From positions 2,666,001 through 2,730,000 of the forward strand of contig BSYQ01000009.1 in assembly GCA_030272585.1 (NCBI GenBank): a stretch of 64,000 nt of DNA. Reading direction: 5' to 3'. Shown here piece by piece: positions 11,175-23,800 of this stretch. Source of the stretch: Bryopsis sp. KO-2023 (taxonomy: Eukaryota; Chlorophyta; Ulvophyceae; Bryopsidales; Bryopsidaceae). The notes under the pieces were generated by a model, which had not been told where the DNA came from, made no database searches, and saw only the letters and a list, made by a program, of their open reading frames with translations. How positions within the stretch are numbered: position 1 is the stretch's first letter; every line of letters begins with the position of its first letter. A program made the position numbers and the translations under genes.

Positions 11175-13801
11175 ATGTGGAATCCAATATGTAGGTTTCC
11201 TTCTCCTGAACTGAAAACTATCGATACAGCAAAGATAACGCTTTCCACCAGCGCCCTGTCGGGGTTCGATGCGGCGCTTGGATTGAATGCATGTGAATTG
11301 CAGGGTTCGTTCTCCTGGCGGCGTGCGCGTTGCGAACGTCGGAAGCCGTGAAATTCAAAATTTTGCACTTCAACGATTTTCATTCGAGGATCGAGGCGGA
11401 CGGCGAATGGCACGGCTATTGCCACGACTACGAGCTCAAAGAAGGTATCGTTGCCTTTCGAGCGGGGTGCGCGAAAAATCGACCAGGACACTCATCAGCC
11501 CGCACTAAGGATCTTTTTGACTCTTCTTCCCCCCCCCCCCCCCCCCTCCCCCTCGATAATCACCACAAAGAAATGTTTTGAGTTTCCGTTCGGTTGGGGA
11601 GGGGGGGGAGGCTTCTCAGTTCTGTTCGCAAGTCTAGCTGAATCTATGATCTTGTCATGGATATGTTTGCATGTTTTCAGGGAAATGCACGGGCGGATTG
11701 GCTCGCATGAAAACGTTCATCGAGTGGGAAAAGGAAAAGGAAGAGCCCGTGCTCGTGTTGAACGCCGGGGACGACTTCATCGGAACCCTGTGGGATCATC
11801 ACTACAAAGGAAAAGCAGCCGCTCATTTCATGAACCAGCTGGGAATCGATGTCGTGGTGGGCCCACATCCTTCTCGCTCGACCGCATCTGTGCTGAACAA
11901 GCGATAACGCGCGCACAAAACGCTGTTCATTTCATATGAAACCAGAAAATTAGAATCATGCATGGAGCCTGGGTCGACGAGGTCATCTGGCTGATTCTGT
12001 TTTTGTTTTTTTCTCCAAAAGGAATATCTGCTACTGTTTTGTTACAAATTCAGACCATATTTTCTGCCGTGAAAATCATGTAGTCCATGTCTACGTAAGA
12101 TCCACTGCAACTCTTTGGGGTGCATCAGAATCCACAGGATTTCATTCACATGCTCCACTATTTTCAGCTTTTGTGAAAGGATGTTTACGCCAGGGGAGAG
12201 CCATTTCCATAGTTTAACTTGTCTAAACTTTTTTTGATGGAGCAGACGCTGGGAAATCATGATTTTGATTATGGCCCGGATGTGCTGGTGGAGTATGTCA
12301 AGCATCTCGAATTTCCAGTGCTGTCTGCAAACCTCGAGGCCAACGGCCATGAATTGGGAGATTACGTTAAGCCCTATGTCATAAAGGAGATCAACGGGGT
12401 GAAGGTAAAAAACACACACAACATGCTGAGAGATCAAATAAATTATCGAATGCAATACTGTGCCCTCTGTCTCATTATCGTTTTCTCCTGTAATTTGACC
12501 TTTTCCTTATTCTTCCTCTTTTAAATTTTGCAACAAATCAAAAAATTGAGATGTGGTTGCTGAGGGCGTTGTGTTTTTTTTTTGACACCAAGGTTGGGAT
12601 TTGTGGGGTGACGACGCAAGGCACCCAAGACTACTCGAATCCTTCCCCTGTGAAATTCAAAAGCACACATGATGGAGCCCAGAGCTGTGCTGAGGAGTTA
12701 ACCAAGAAAAATGTTGGCATCATCATTCTGCTGAGTCATTCTGGGTACTGATAATTTTTATAGATTTTGTCAGTGGTTTCAATTCAAAAAAACAGGGACG
12801 AAGAAAAGTGCTGGATTTGACACAAGATTGAGTGAATGGAGTTGATCATTATAAAAGATTATAAAAGAAGTGCCAAGATTCAGTTTTCAAGGAGTAATAG
12901 AAAGCACATATAATACTTGCATTTTTTTGCAGAGTACATGAAAAAACAAATGATCGTTTTTGGTGTAAATTGTCCGTCTATGAAATCCTTGGAAATTTGA
13001 AAATATTTGCAGGAGTTTTTCTGCATTTATATATTTTTTTCTTTTGGAAATTGAAAAGTTGGCAATTTTTTTCGAAGGTTCAATGCTGATAGGTTTCACG
13101 CTAAACTCGTTCCCCATATCGACATGGTCGTGGGAGGCCACAGTCATGCTTTCCTGTGGACCTCTAGCTGGGGCGAACCACCCGCAATCACTCGTTCAGG
13201 TAGGATAAAACACTCACAAATCTCTTTTTTTTTTTTTTAGGGAAAATTCACAAAAAGTTTCATGGACATATTACGGAAAAATAACACATCTAGCTTTTTT
13301 TTTTTGGGGGGGGGGGTCCATGAATATGTTTGAAACGTACGACAAACAAACATCAAATTACATTGTGCAGGAGATAACATACAACACCCAGTAGTATATA
13401 CAAAGAATATGCTTTTGAAATGGTGTTTTTATGTATTGTTTCTTCAAACAAAAAAAATAATGGGCTAGTGTCTCTGTGGGTTTTTTTTTTTGCGATGCAT
13501 TGCTTGCATCCTACCAGCAACCTCTCTCTATTTTTTTTTCTTTTGCCTTTTTAGGAGGGTATCCAGTGAAAGATCACGTGTGGGGCGACTATCCCACGTG
13601 GGAAAGCAGCGAAATTCATGACGGGAAAAGAATCCCAGTGGTCCAAGCTGGATGGGCGACGAGATACATTGGCAAAGCTGTGGTGGAGTTTGATGACGAG
13701 GGGCATTTGACGTCATTTGAGGGGCAGCCGTTTTTGCTCGGGGATTCTCCCAGCGACAGCCCAGTTCCAGAAAACAAAGCGATGAAGAAAGATATCGAAA
13801 G
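11175..13801 (+). CDS. Secreted 5'-nucleotidase-type metallophosphoesterase (3' end unresolved)
   Basis: Ecto-5'-nucleotidases and UshA-type enzymes hydrolyse extracellular nucleotides with a two-metal centre. Seven exons agree in phase: 11175-11190, 11304-11444, 11681-11856, 12246-12404, 12593-12744, 13078-13199 and 13555-13801. The 16-nt first exon joins exon 2 to give a signal peptide, MWNPIWFVLLAACALRTSEA. Metal-site motifs follow in order: ILHFNDFHSRIE, LNAGDDFIGT, TLGNHDFDYG, ILLSHSGF and VVGGHSHAFLW, then VVQAGWATRYIGKAVVEFD. This completes the N-terminal catalytic domain, about 330 residues. The C-terminal nucleotide-specificity domain is not found. A possible terminal exon at about 14847 would end the protein within 14 residues. 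Substrate therefore cannot be stated firmly. Confidence 0.85.
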
Positions 13802-15386
13802 GTAAAAACAAACAAACAAACAAACATCAATTACATTGTTTCAAGGTAAAAACAAGAGGCTGCCAACAAGATTCATTAAAAAAAAAAAAATTGGCTTGTT
13901 GAAAATCAATTGAATAAAAGGGATTGGCACGAAAATGCAACATCCGTAAACAGAAATATTGGATATTGGATTCATTATGGAACACAATTAATTAACACAC
14001 AAAACGTCAACAAAAAAAACATCATTTATTTTTGTGATGAAGTTTTTTTGCAAAAAGAAAGGTAAAAGAAAAAATTTTCAAAAATTTTCGAAACTAAAGG
14101 TCAAAACATATACCATTCTCTCTATAAAAAAGTCGTCTCGAAAAAGATAAATGGCAAAAAATGACACACAAGTTGTCTAACAAAAACATGAGAGAGCATC
14201 ATTGATAAAAAAAGAAATTAATAAATGGATTCGAACAGTGGACGATCGAACCTTCACATTGTAGGTGCAAATCGATTTTGAATTGAAAAAGATGCATCTA
14301 TTTGTTTTCTTTTATTCCAGTTGGCGGTTCTGGTGATGTCTTTTTGCATTGAAAAAAGGCTGCAAGTTCAAACTGAAGAAGACAGAGGGGAAAACTTGCT
14401 CCCCTAGCATAAATGTTGAAACAGATATCCGCTGATGAACATGAATTTGAAACTATTCCATTTGAATATGAATCTGACTGTTTTGGAAAGGGGGCCTATG
14501 GGGCTGTTCCCTTTCAGTTGCTGTTTTCTTTTTTTTCTTTTTCTTTTTTTGTTTTGTTTTGAGAATTGAAATACTTGGAATTGCAACGAACCTGGTTGCA
14601 CTGGAGTTCATTTTTTTTATGCAGGGTTTTTTCTTATCTTGTTTTTTTTTTTAGATCTTTCAACTCTTTGGCCTGGTTCAATTTGAAGTTAATCAGAGCA
14701 TGAAAAAAATCCCATACTCAGGGAGGGTCGTTTTTTTGTTTTGTTTTTTTGTGTGCATTTATCGGTCTATTGAATAAAAGAAGCATATCTATATACAATG
14801 AGAAGTGTTTTTTTATATTTTATTTTTTGCTGTGACTTTTCTGACAGTCTGGAGGAATGCAACATTAGAAAGAGAAAGAGGGGGTGATGGTGAGTTTTTT
14901 TTTTTGTGTGCGTGTGGTTTTGTTCAAAATCGAGGGGAGGAAATTAAATTGAAGAAGGAACAGATTTGCTGGATTGGGGTTGCCTGGTTGGTGCATTATT
15001 TTCGGGGGAGTTCAAAAAAAAAGACAAAATAAAAAATATGCAGGAGAGCATGTATTGGTTATCAGTCCCTGGAAGCACTGTTTCAAAGAATGCGTTTCAT
15101 TGGAATCAAAAGAATGGTGGTTGGGTGAGGTAGTGAAGGAAATGTAATTAAACCCTTGATTGCAGTTTTGATTGAAAGCAGCAACTTCCCATTAAAAGGA
15201 TCGTCACCAAACGTGACGTAATGTGCCACTGTTTCCTACATTGAAAGAAGCTTCGCCGTTCTAAGCTGGGAAGGCTGGATTCGATAAATGAACCATAAAT
15301 GAGCATTCATTGAGAACTCATAAAAAAAAACATAATAAAGAGCTAGCCTCACATTGATAAAAGAAAGTCAAGGTTCCATCATCCCT
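13802..15386. other. AT-rich stretch after the 5'-nucleotidase exons
   Basis: About 1.6 kb of AT-rich sequence with many homopolymers. I looked for a C-terminal 5'-nucleotidase domain and saw only an exon-like piece near 14847-14890 that would terminate the protein. Further open frames (for example about 15050-15150) lack clear splice partners. Confidence 0.4.
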
Positions 15387-18300
15387 TTAAAGGTAGAGGT
15401 GGTGAGGGTGGCGCAAAGACTCTGCATGGAAAACAAACATCTCCCAAATTAACCTTGTGTCAAAAAACACACCCCTCCGACGCCGTCAGACATACAATCG
15501 ATGCAGCAAAGCACGCCAACATACCTTTTGAAGGTTGGAAGCGGTGCTTCTCGACAAAGCGTTCCACGACTCTGCCCGCATTGTGGGCGTCGACGTTTCC
15601 TTTGAACAACGTCCCATCTGGCCCCGAAATCTTTGCTTTGAGGTTGTGCCTTTTGTTGACGAGGTTCGCATCGGGGGGAGCGTTGTCGTTCAGAATGGTT
15701 TCGATGTCGAAATTCTTTGGCAGTCTTGACAACAGATGCATGAATATCTTCGCCGACGACAAGCGGCCATACCTACGATTTTTTAACGCGGGATAACGTT
15801 TGTGGTAACACCATCTCCCTCTGGGGGAACTATTCGCTGCGTTTTTCTTCTTTTTGTTGCAACAGCGCGATTGAAACAGCAGGAGATAAGAAACAAAAAA
15901 CAAGCGTTCGGCTCCTGCAAGGCTTTACCTGTCTGTGATGCCGAAGGCGTGCAAGATCTGGTCAGAGTCCAAACTTCCGTAGTGTTTGGCCACGATGTCT
16001 TCAAACCGCTGCACGTGGTTTTCGTCGAGACCCACGTACCGTATTATGCCCACAGCTCGGGGGATGTTGATGGTTCCGTCGGCGTTCAACACCTCGAGGG
16101 CTGCGATCAGGGCGTCCTTGTCTAATGCTTCGTAGATTTGTGGCAAGAGCTTGTAGACTTTCTTGTGTTGCTCGTCTCCACTCGACAAATCGCTCAAAAG
16201 ATGCGTGAGTTCTGGCGGAAGGCTGATTTCTTGATCCTGACACGCAAAATGCTGTTCAGTTTATGACTTCTTTCCCAGCATAGGTAGCTCGCATCGAAAA
16301 GTGCTGCCCTCGCTGGGGTCCGGTGTAATTTTCCTTACTTTTCCCTAGAAAACATTCGATGAATGTGCAGATCGCTCACCAGCGCTTTCACTTCTCCATC
16401 TTGTTCGAGCTCGTAGAAAGCCGTCTTTACTGATCCCTCAAGTGAGCTCGATTCTGCACCGCTGTTCAAAAAGGTGACCTTGGCATTTTCCTGTAACAAC
16501 AGAGCAAGAAACAGGATGAAGATTAGAAAAACGGAAGCCCCTGCTTGCATGGAGCCACATGTGTACAGTCGTTCATGAACCCGGAAAACACTCACTCCAG
16601 GAATCCACCACACGCCTCCATCCGCGTATCCCCAGAAGTCTTTCGCTTTCTCGTCGGCTTCAGGATTAGGCTGAGATGGCCTTACAGCATGAACGATCGG
16701 ACATACCTCCGTATGGAGCGAATGGGTGTTGTCGATCTTGAAACCAACGGACGTCACAACAGGCTCCTGCACACGCACCAAGTTGTATCACCACTACCGT
16801 TACGAGGAGCGCAATATCTCAGCCAACCAGTTCAGTTCAGTTCGTGGTGTGGCAAGAAGTGGCATTCTTACCGTTGTGCTTTGAATGTAATCGATACAGA
16901 CGTCCGATTTGCCGATATATGGGATGCCAAATCGCTTGAGCTTCTTCCCGCCGAGAAAGCACACCTGAGACGAGAAACGATCGAAAAATTTGAAGCTCGT
17001 ATCCTTTTGGAAAACACGGACCGACCAACACGAAATGTTGAAAGACCATTGCGAATATTCAGAAAGGATACCTTGATTCGCGCCGCCTGGTAGATATGAG
17101 CATGATGTATCTATTGCGACACCGATACACACACAGATTCAGATGGCAGAAATTGAGACAAGCGCTCAAGGCAAAGAACAATATTTTCATGGAGCCTGAT
17201 GTCTCGGGACAGAACCTTGCAGCCGCACCTTCAGTTTGAAGGCGCCGTGATTGTCAGTGATCGACTTGATATAAGTGCCCTTAGGACCATAGATATGGAA
17301 ATCATGTCCAGTGAAACTTGGTGACCTGTGGAGGGGTGCGGTAAAAGAAAGAACTAGCGAGGCGTCCTTTTTGTTTGTGAACGGAACGCCGCTTTTGGAG
17401 AGGCCCATGTCGACCGCATACAGCTTGGCTTTCCTGACAAAAACAAGAGACTAGCTGAACACTCTGCCAAGATATACAAATATTGTGGGGGTAGGGATGC
17501 AGTGGGTGTCGAGGTAAACACAAACTTACACGCAATGCGGCCTATCTTTTGCATCCAGGAGCTTGCAATCCGACTTTGGAGGGAAGAATCGATGCAGCTG
17601 CACACTCAACAAATCATCAGCCCGACATACTCGACTGCTTGCCCCAAAGATAGCATGGCTGAAGGAAGCTGTTGCCTACCTCGCCGGCTTCTTTAATAGC
17701 ACCTCCGCGTATTCCCACGCAAGCTCCACCCGGAAGGCAGCCGTCATAGCATTTTCCAGGAATAACGAAGTCGACAACGACCCGACAATTTCCCTCAAAC
17801 AAATTCACCCCCAGGATTGAGCCTGCGATCAACATGTATGAGACTGGTGTTATATATGTTTTCAACAGGGAGCAAAACAGTAAAAATATCCTTGCCGTGG
17901 CCTCCGAAGAGGGACCTTTTGCACGCTCATACCATGAGGGTTGGATAGCTCGATGTCTTGAATGGATGGGGGTGTAGCTGTTGAGTCCGAAAAGAGAATG
18001 ACAGCAGCTCCAAAGAGGCTTCCGACAGGGAATTCATTCAACGAAGGGTATCGTGTGAGCATCAATGGGTGGGGAAGAGCATTTAGATACACGATCTGGC
18101 GACCACACAATTTTCACCTAGTGTTTTTACACTCGTTCAGTTGCCAGCCATCAAAGCAAAAAAAAAAAAAAAAAAAAAAAGGCGGTGGCGTAAGCACGCG
18201 CATTTGCAGACTTACCTTTACAATTGACTGGAGCTTTAGAGTGTACTTTCCTGGGAAGCTGGCACAGCTGGAGTAAACGTGTTCAAGGTCTTCCCCTTCT

Positions 18301-18475
18301 GGCTGCAAGGCAAGAAAAAATCCAGTGAAGCCCGGTTTGAACCGGTCCAGTGTTTTTTCCCAAGGGAGAATTTCCCACAAGTGCGCTTGACTACCTCCAG
18401 CGGATCGGTCGTCGACACTTTTCCATGGCAGGAGACGAACAGCAGCGCAGTAAGCAACGCGATTAGTTTGGCCAT
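15387..18475 (-). CDS. Secreted protein of unknown family, 12 exons
   Basis: Twelve minus-strand exons agree in phase from ATG at 18475 to TAA at 15387: 18395-18475, 18216-18302, 17933-18095, 17680-17822, 17530-17597, 17229-17433, 16872-16964, 16596-16766, 16380-16490, 15929-16236, 15525-15772 and 15387-15421. They give about 570 residues. The start MAKLIALLTALLFVSCHGK is a clear signal peptide. The N-terminal half is cysteine-rich (for example VIPGKCYDGCLPGGACVG, then SDCKLLDAKDRPHC), fitting disulphides outside the cytosol. The C-terminal ~230 residues are charged and probably helical (KLLPQIYEALDKDALIAALE). No second membrane segment is evident. I recognise no known domain. The exon 3 acceptor has a weak pyrimidine tract. 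Confidence 0.8.
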
Positions 18476-18777
18476 AGCTTCGCTCCGCCGCCGGTCTATG
18501 CAGTGGTTGGTCGATCGTTTTGCTTTGGTGCAATCGTGGAGGTGGTGGTTGCTTTGTGCGTTGGTGTCGATGCCAGAAATTCCAGCTACTTCGACGGTTA
18601 GGCAGAGAATACAATACAATCTTCCGACACTATTTTACATACAGACGATCAACAAATCGCTCTCGCAAACCCCCCATCAACCAAAAAACGATCAATCAAA
18701 AACCGAAAACCAATCAATCAAAAGCCAAAAAACCAGACGGCGCCGAAATATGTACGACTCGACCATTCCAAGCAACA
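18476..18777. promoter_or_regulatory. Short intergenic gap between two minus-strand genes
   Basis: About 300 bp lies between the glycosylase stop and the secreted-protein start on the same strand. It must contain the glycosylase 3' end and the next promoter. A run of related CAATCAA/ACCAAAAAAC words occurs at about 18650-18735. No specific element is identified. Confidence 0.3.
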
Positions 18778-20488
18778 TCATTCGGGGACGTCTTCCGTAT
18801 CCTTTTTTGCACTTTTTTTCTTTTTGACAGGGGATTTAGCAGCTGACGAACTCTCCAGAGCCTTCCACATGTAGAAAGCACCCAATGATCTATAAGGCCT
18901 CCAACAGTCGCTAATCCTGGTCATTTCATCCTCCTTTGGAAGAGCATCAAGCTCGTACGCCAAATGGAAACCCTGATACCAATTTCCATATCAAAACCAC
19001 CCAGTTGCACCAATCCAGTAAACACCACACCAAGAAACTTGACACACAGCTCCAATTTTGCAAAAAAACGCAGCCAATTTATTTGGAATGGTTATGATTG
19101 CACATCGCTTTACCTTTCGAACTGCAAGGTCTCCGACAGGAAGAATGTCTGGCCTGCCGAGATGAAATATGCTGAACATGTGGACCGTCCAAACACCGAT
19201 GCCTTTCACAGCAATCAGAGCTTCTTGGACATCATCGTTGCTCATGCCTGACCCACACCCAACAACCAAACCATAAAGAGTAACATATGAAAACTGAGAA
19301 AATAGATGGAAGAGCGAAAATGCATACAGTGAGGAGAAATGTTTTTTGGACAGATGGTGTTTCCAGTGGGCTACCTGCCAGGGATTCATCCGATAATCGA
19401 CCGTCGCAGAAAAAGGTGGAAAGGTCTTGGATGTATGATGCCTGAGTGGATCAACCCTTCTTCGTGTTAGAAACAAGCCAATTTTTCTATCCATCGATGA
19501 ACATTTTTTTTCAAAAAAGAAACAGCCAAATCCAACGAACCTTGCTTTCAAATGTTTGGCACAACCACACAAGTATTACATCACCTTTCGCTTAGAAAGC
19601 CCCGCCGATCGCAGTTGCCCCTCTGTCAAATTTGAGATGACTTCTGGCTCCACATCCTTCACCAAAACAAAAAAACACTCATCAGAAATTGATTCAATCA
19701 ATACCACCATCGCCTTCCAAATTCCACCAAATTCTTTTTTCGTTTCTGCTTTTAGAACGAGCAGATTTTTTCCCCCTCATCGAATCTCTACCAACAAGAA
19801 TTAAAAAAAAAAAAAGGAAAATGAAGGAAATGAACATAGTAATGAGCTTGTTTTAGCACACATGCGTTTTGATTTTTTTCTGACATCATTTTGGAAATTA
19901 AAATGCGGTCTTCTCACCCCGCACAGGTTTTCGAATTTTTTCAAGATGGATCCAGCAGAAGCTGAGGACAGCTGCTGACACACGATCGATTTACACAGAG
20001 ATGCGAAAGCCTTGTCCTTCGTATTGGGCAGCAGCTTGGGGGGGGTGTCATGTTTTTTTATCAGGGTTGCCAGCACTGATCACATTACCACACAAGCATT
20101 CATGGGCCTGTCTTTTTGTTGTTGTGTGAATTGGTAATATTTTTTTGCTCTCACTCTTTTCAAACATCGAACCAGGTGCTAAGGCCTGAATTTGTGATCA
20201 GCATCAGGATTCGAAAGTGTGACATCACGATCAGGTCATGCATGAAGTTGCACGATGTGAAAATCGTATGTGTGAATCGGATCGACCTGGATCGACCTTG
20301 GACAGGTGCTTCAACCCCTCCATCATCGTGCGGTTGCACAAAGCGATCGGGGGAGACATAGCCGCCTTATCTTCGTCCGACTCCGACGCTTCGGCACCCT
20401 CACCACGATCTGATCGCTCTCCAACCCTCCGCTTTTTCGCTTTCTTACCAGTATCAGCGGCCGTCGAGGATCGTAACTTGGGGGCCAT
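18778..20488 (-). CDS. DNA-3-methyladenine glycosylase II (AlkA/MAG1 type, HhH-GPD)
   Basis: This enzyme starts base-excision repair by removing alkylated purines such as 3-methyladenine. Six exons agree in phase: 20287-20488, 19918-20075, 19585-19656, 19375-19441, 19114-19247 and 18778-18972. They give 275 residues, usual for MAG1-like enzymes. After a basic and acidic tail that may carry a nuclear signal (KKAKKRR), motifs include LCKSIVCQQLSSASAGSI, the helix-hairpin-helix VKGIGVWTVHMF, and HLGRPDILPVGDLAVRKG with the catalytic Asp in PVGD. The C-terminus is another Lys-rich tail. The gene diverges from the RAP-like gene. Confidence 0.95.
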
Positions 20489-20882
20489 GCCACACAACCG
20501 CTTTCTCCAAACCCTCCAAATTCCACGCTTTGTGTGGGTTGGATTCGTTTCCGTCCGTCATGCGTGTAGATGTGACTGACATTGGGGATGATTTCTGAAT
20601 GTCACACGGAGGCGCAGGGATTGATGTTGGGCGAGAACGAACAAGGTGGCGGTCGAACAGGGAAAAACCGACGTTGCACCATGCTCCCCGCTAAGCGTCA
20701 TTGCTCGCGATTTGTCCAGCGGGGTTATCAGGTTGGTTCGCCCACTCTGATAAACTCGCGTTCGGATGGAGGGGGAAAGGCAGGTTGTGATTTGGTTTGT
20801 TTGGTTTTTTCCTCCGCCTTAGATTTTGAATTCCACAAATTCTAACGCTCTGCGCGATGCGAGCTCTCAACATAGAATCCCT
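20489..20882. promoter_or_regulatory. Divergent promoter interval, glycosylase / RAP-like gene
   Basis: A 394-bp gap lies between the glycosylase ATG and the proposed ATG of the plus-strand gene. It is more GC-balanced than surrounding introns. No motif is assigned. Confidence 0.35.
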
Positions 20883-23800
20883 ATGTTTGGAATATTGGGG
20901 AACCAGGAGTCGCCGCTAATGACCCAGGCAAGTTTGATATGCTGATGTGCCAATGATGATCATGATTTGAAAGAAATTAAAACACCTGGAAATTTCGAAC
21001 AAAAAATTCAATCCTCTGTTTTACCATAATGTGAAGAAGGTGTTTTATCTTTTTTTTTTAAGAAAAAATTGGAAAAAAAAAATTGTGAAAACATTGTGGA
21101 ATCATATCACTTTTTTTTCCCTTCTAAATCACGCTTTTGCATTCGATGTGGGAGGCATCGGGATTACTGGGGTTTTAAGAACAGAAAACAAAATAATAAA
21201 TAATAAAATTCATACATTAATTGTCGTCATTGAACAAAAGGTGCCTTCTATTACTATTAATATGATTATCCTTATTTTTTTAGTTTTTATTTATATTTCG
21301 ACTTTAATTCCTGATATGGGTTCTATGGTGAAATTGTCCAGTCAGGCAGTGCAACCTCGGTGCCAAACGTGGATGCAGTCATCGCTTCCCAGAGATTGGC
21401 TGCCGTTCAATTAGAGTTGCAAAAAGAACTGTCAGCCATCAAGAACACTCCACACGGGGTTTCACGGGACGTCGTTGATAGAATCATTCAATTTTTGGAA
21501 TTTTCCGAAATCCAGTTCACGCCGCAACAAGCTGCTGCCTTGACTGCCATCAACACACCACTCACGGTGAGAATTTTTTGAAGGAAGAATTTGAATTTGA
21601 GGGGGTTGACAATGGGGAAGGATGGGGGGAGAGGGGTTATGTGATTGGGTGTCTTTTACTGATTTTTTGCTCGATGGGGGTAGCGACTTTTTCAAGCTGA
21701 TTGTTTCAGTGGTCATCGGCCCCTGACATTTCTTATTTCTTATTTCATCTGGGTGTTTATTTTTGCCCAGTTATGATATGACTTGGAGAACAGAAATGAA
21801 GCTTGGGTTGCCCTAGTTAGGATTGGCCTAGTTTGTTTATTGTTCGGGTGGCTGAGCAGTGTTTGATTTTTCTTTAAACAGAAAAGATTTGATTTGATTT
21901 TTGTATGGAAGGTATCGGTGGCACCGGCTGCACCCCCCATCGCCCCCAGCCCTCACGAATCGATCGCTCAGCCGAGAATGGATCCACAAGCGGTGCAATT
22001 GAGATTGAACAGCTTGAGTCAAGCGGTCCGAACTCAAAGCAGACGACTAAGAAGGAGCCATAAAACTCTGAGCCAAAGCACCTTGGTTTTGCTTTGCCAG
22101 CTGCTGGAGACGGCCGAACGACAACCCAAAGTCGGCAATGTATGGTTTCCAATACAGAGTATACATAACCGGATAAATCCAAACAGTGTTGCTCAGCTTT
22201 TTCAACCCCCAAATTTGAACTTTAACGATAATTTCGACCAGTGCATGAATGAAAATTTTAGCTGGACGTTCTCCAGACAGGCGTGTTTTCGTTTCGTTCC
22301 AGACTTTTGCCAAGCATGACATTTTCCTCATAAAATTAAGAGGGGCTGTTCGTTTATTTGCTTGTTATTGCCTCTCCGCTGTTTCATCCAGGCCATGAAA
22401 CGCGATTTCACTCCGAGGGATCTGTTCGCAGTCAAGCTGAACAACCAAATCGTCCGTCAAGGTCACAACGCCAGGCAAAAAATCTTAGCTCTGGGGGACA
22501 ATGCCTGGCGAACGGAAAAATCCAAAGCGGTGTTGACCAGCTTGATCAACGACTACGACCACCTGCTGGTGATGAACAGGAGCCGGCTGGACCACATCAA
22601 TATCGCAACGATGCTCATGAAAGTCATGCAGACGGGGGGGACCTGTGGATGGTCTCTGAACATCCTGCCCACCCACAACCAGTTCATAGGCAAACTGCTG
22701 TCGCAAGGATCCAAGTGTTTTCACCAGCTGGACCCTGGGGCGGCTGCTTATGTGATTTGGTCGATGGGGAAGTTGGGGAAACGAATTCGATCGGTGACGG
22801 CCGCCAGACTGGATATTACGAAAGTCGTCGGGATGTGCGTGGGTAGGTTGAGGGAAGGTGTCGATTGGTTGAGCCCCCGTCAGCTGGAGGCGTGCTTGCG
22901 TGGATTGGCTCTACTGCAACACACTCGCTGCCGGGAGGTGCTGGGCCCGGTGGTGAAAAGACTGGACGAACGCACCCAAGAGTTTACCATCGAGCAAGTC
23001 TTGTCGTTGTACTGGGCGGTGGTGAAGCTGGGGGGAAGGTGCACTCAGGAACTGGAGAGGTTCGTCATGTCTGACATCTTAAAATTCGACGAGGTCAGCC
23101 CGCAGCATATTTCGTTGCTGACGTGGTGTTTGGCGAAAGTGGGGTCTTCCAGTGTGGGGCAATGCTTGCCTCAAATCGTCGAAACCGTTTCCTCCAGGAG
23201 AGATCAGTTTGGTCCGCTGTACAGCGGGAAGGTGCTGTGGGCTTTGTCGTTGTTCGCTTACCATCCGGGGGACGAGTTCATCCTGTGGGTGGGGCAGCTG
23301 ATGTCCTCTCATGGAACCAGGATTTCGCCCGAAATCATTGGAGTCAGTCTGAACTCCTTCGTCAATTTGAACACGCTTCCGGAGGGGTTTGAGAAGGTAA
23401 TGTGTGTATGTGTGTGGGGGGGAGGCTTTTTGTTTTACCTAGCTCAGTCGAGCTCCTCCAGAATTAGATGCGGTGTGAATATTGGTTACTAATGAACGAC
23501 AGCATAGTTAGTTGCATGGTTGGGAAAAAAAAAGACCCCTCCCCTTCCCCTAGTTCATTTCTTTTCGAAAAAGGTGAAACTGAGACCCCCCTCCCGAAAA
23601 TGTTTCTGCTTCCAGTAATGGCATTTACTGTGTATGTGTCCTGCATTTTAACAATATTTTATTCATAATTTTATGATTTTTTCGAGGGGGCTGCTTTTGG
23701 ATTTTCGCAGGCCATGAAGCATCATTTTATTGCTATGAATGATCGGTACGAAGTGCCAGACATTTGCGACATGTTGTGGTGTTTATCCATAATGGGAAAA

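Noticed and set aside
14220-14290. tRNA-like GGTTCGA/TTCGAATCC words
   Set aside because: The arms do not assemble into a cloverleaf with acceptor and anticodon stems.
16667-16707. 39-nt GT-AG segment inside exon 8 of the secreted-protein gene as an intron
   Set aside because: It is a multiple of three and open, so retaining it keeps the frame. 39 nt would be shorter than the other introns, so I kept it as coding but cannot exclude splicing.
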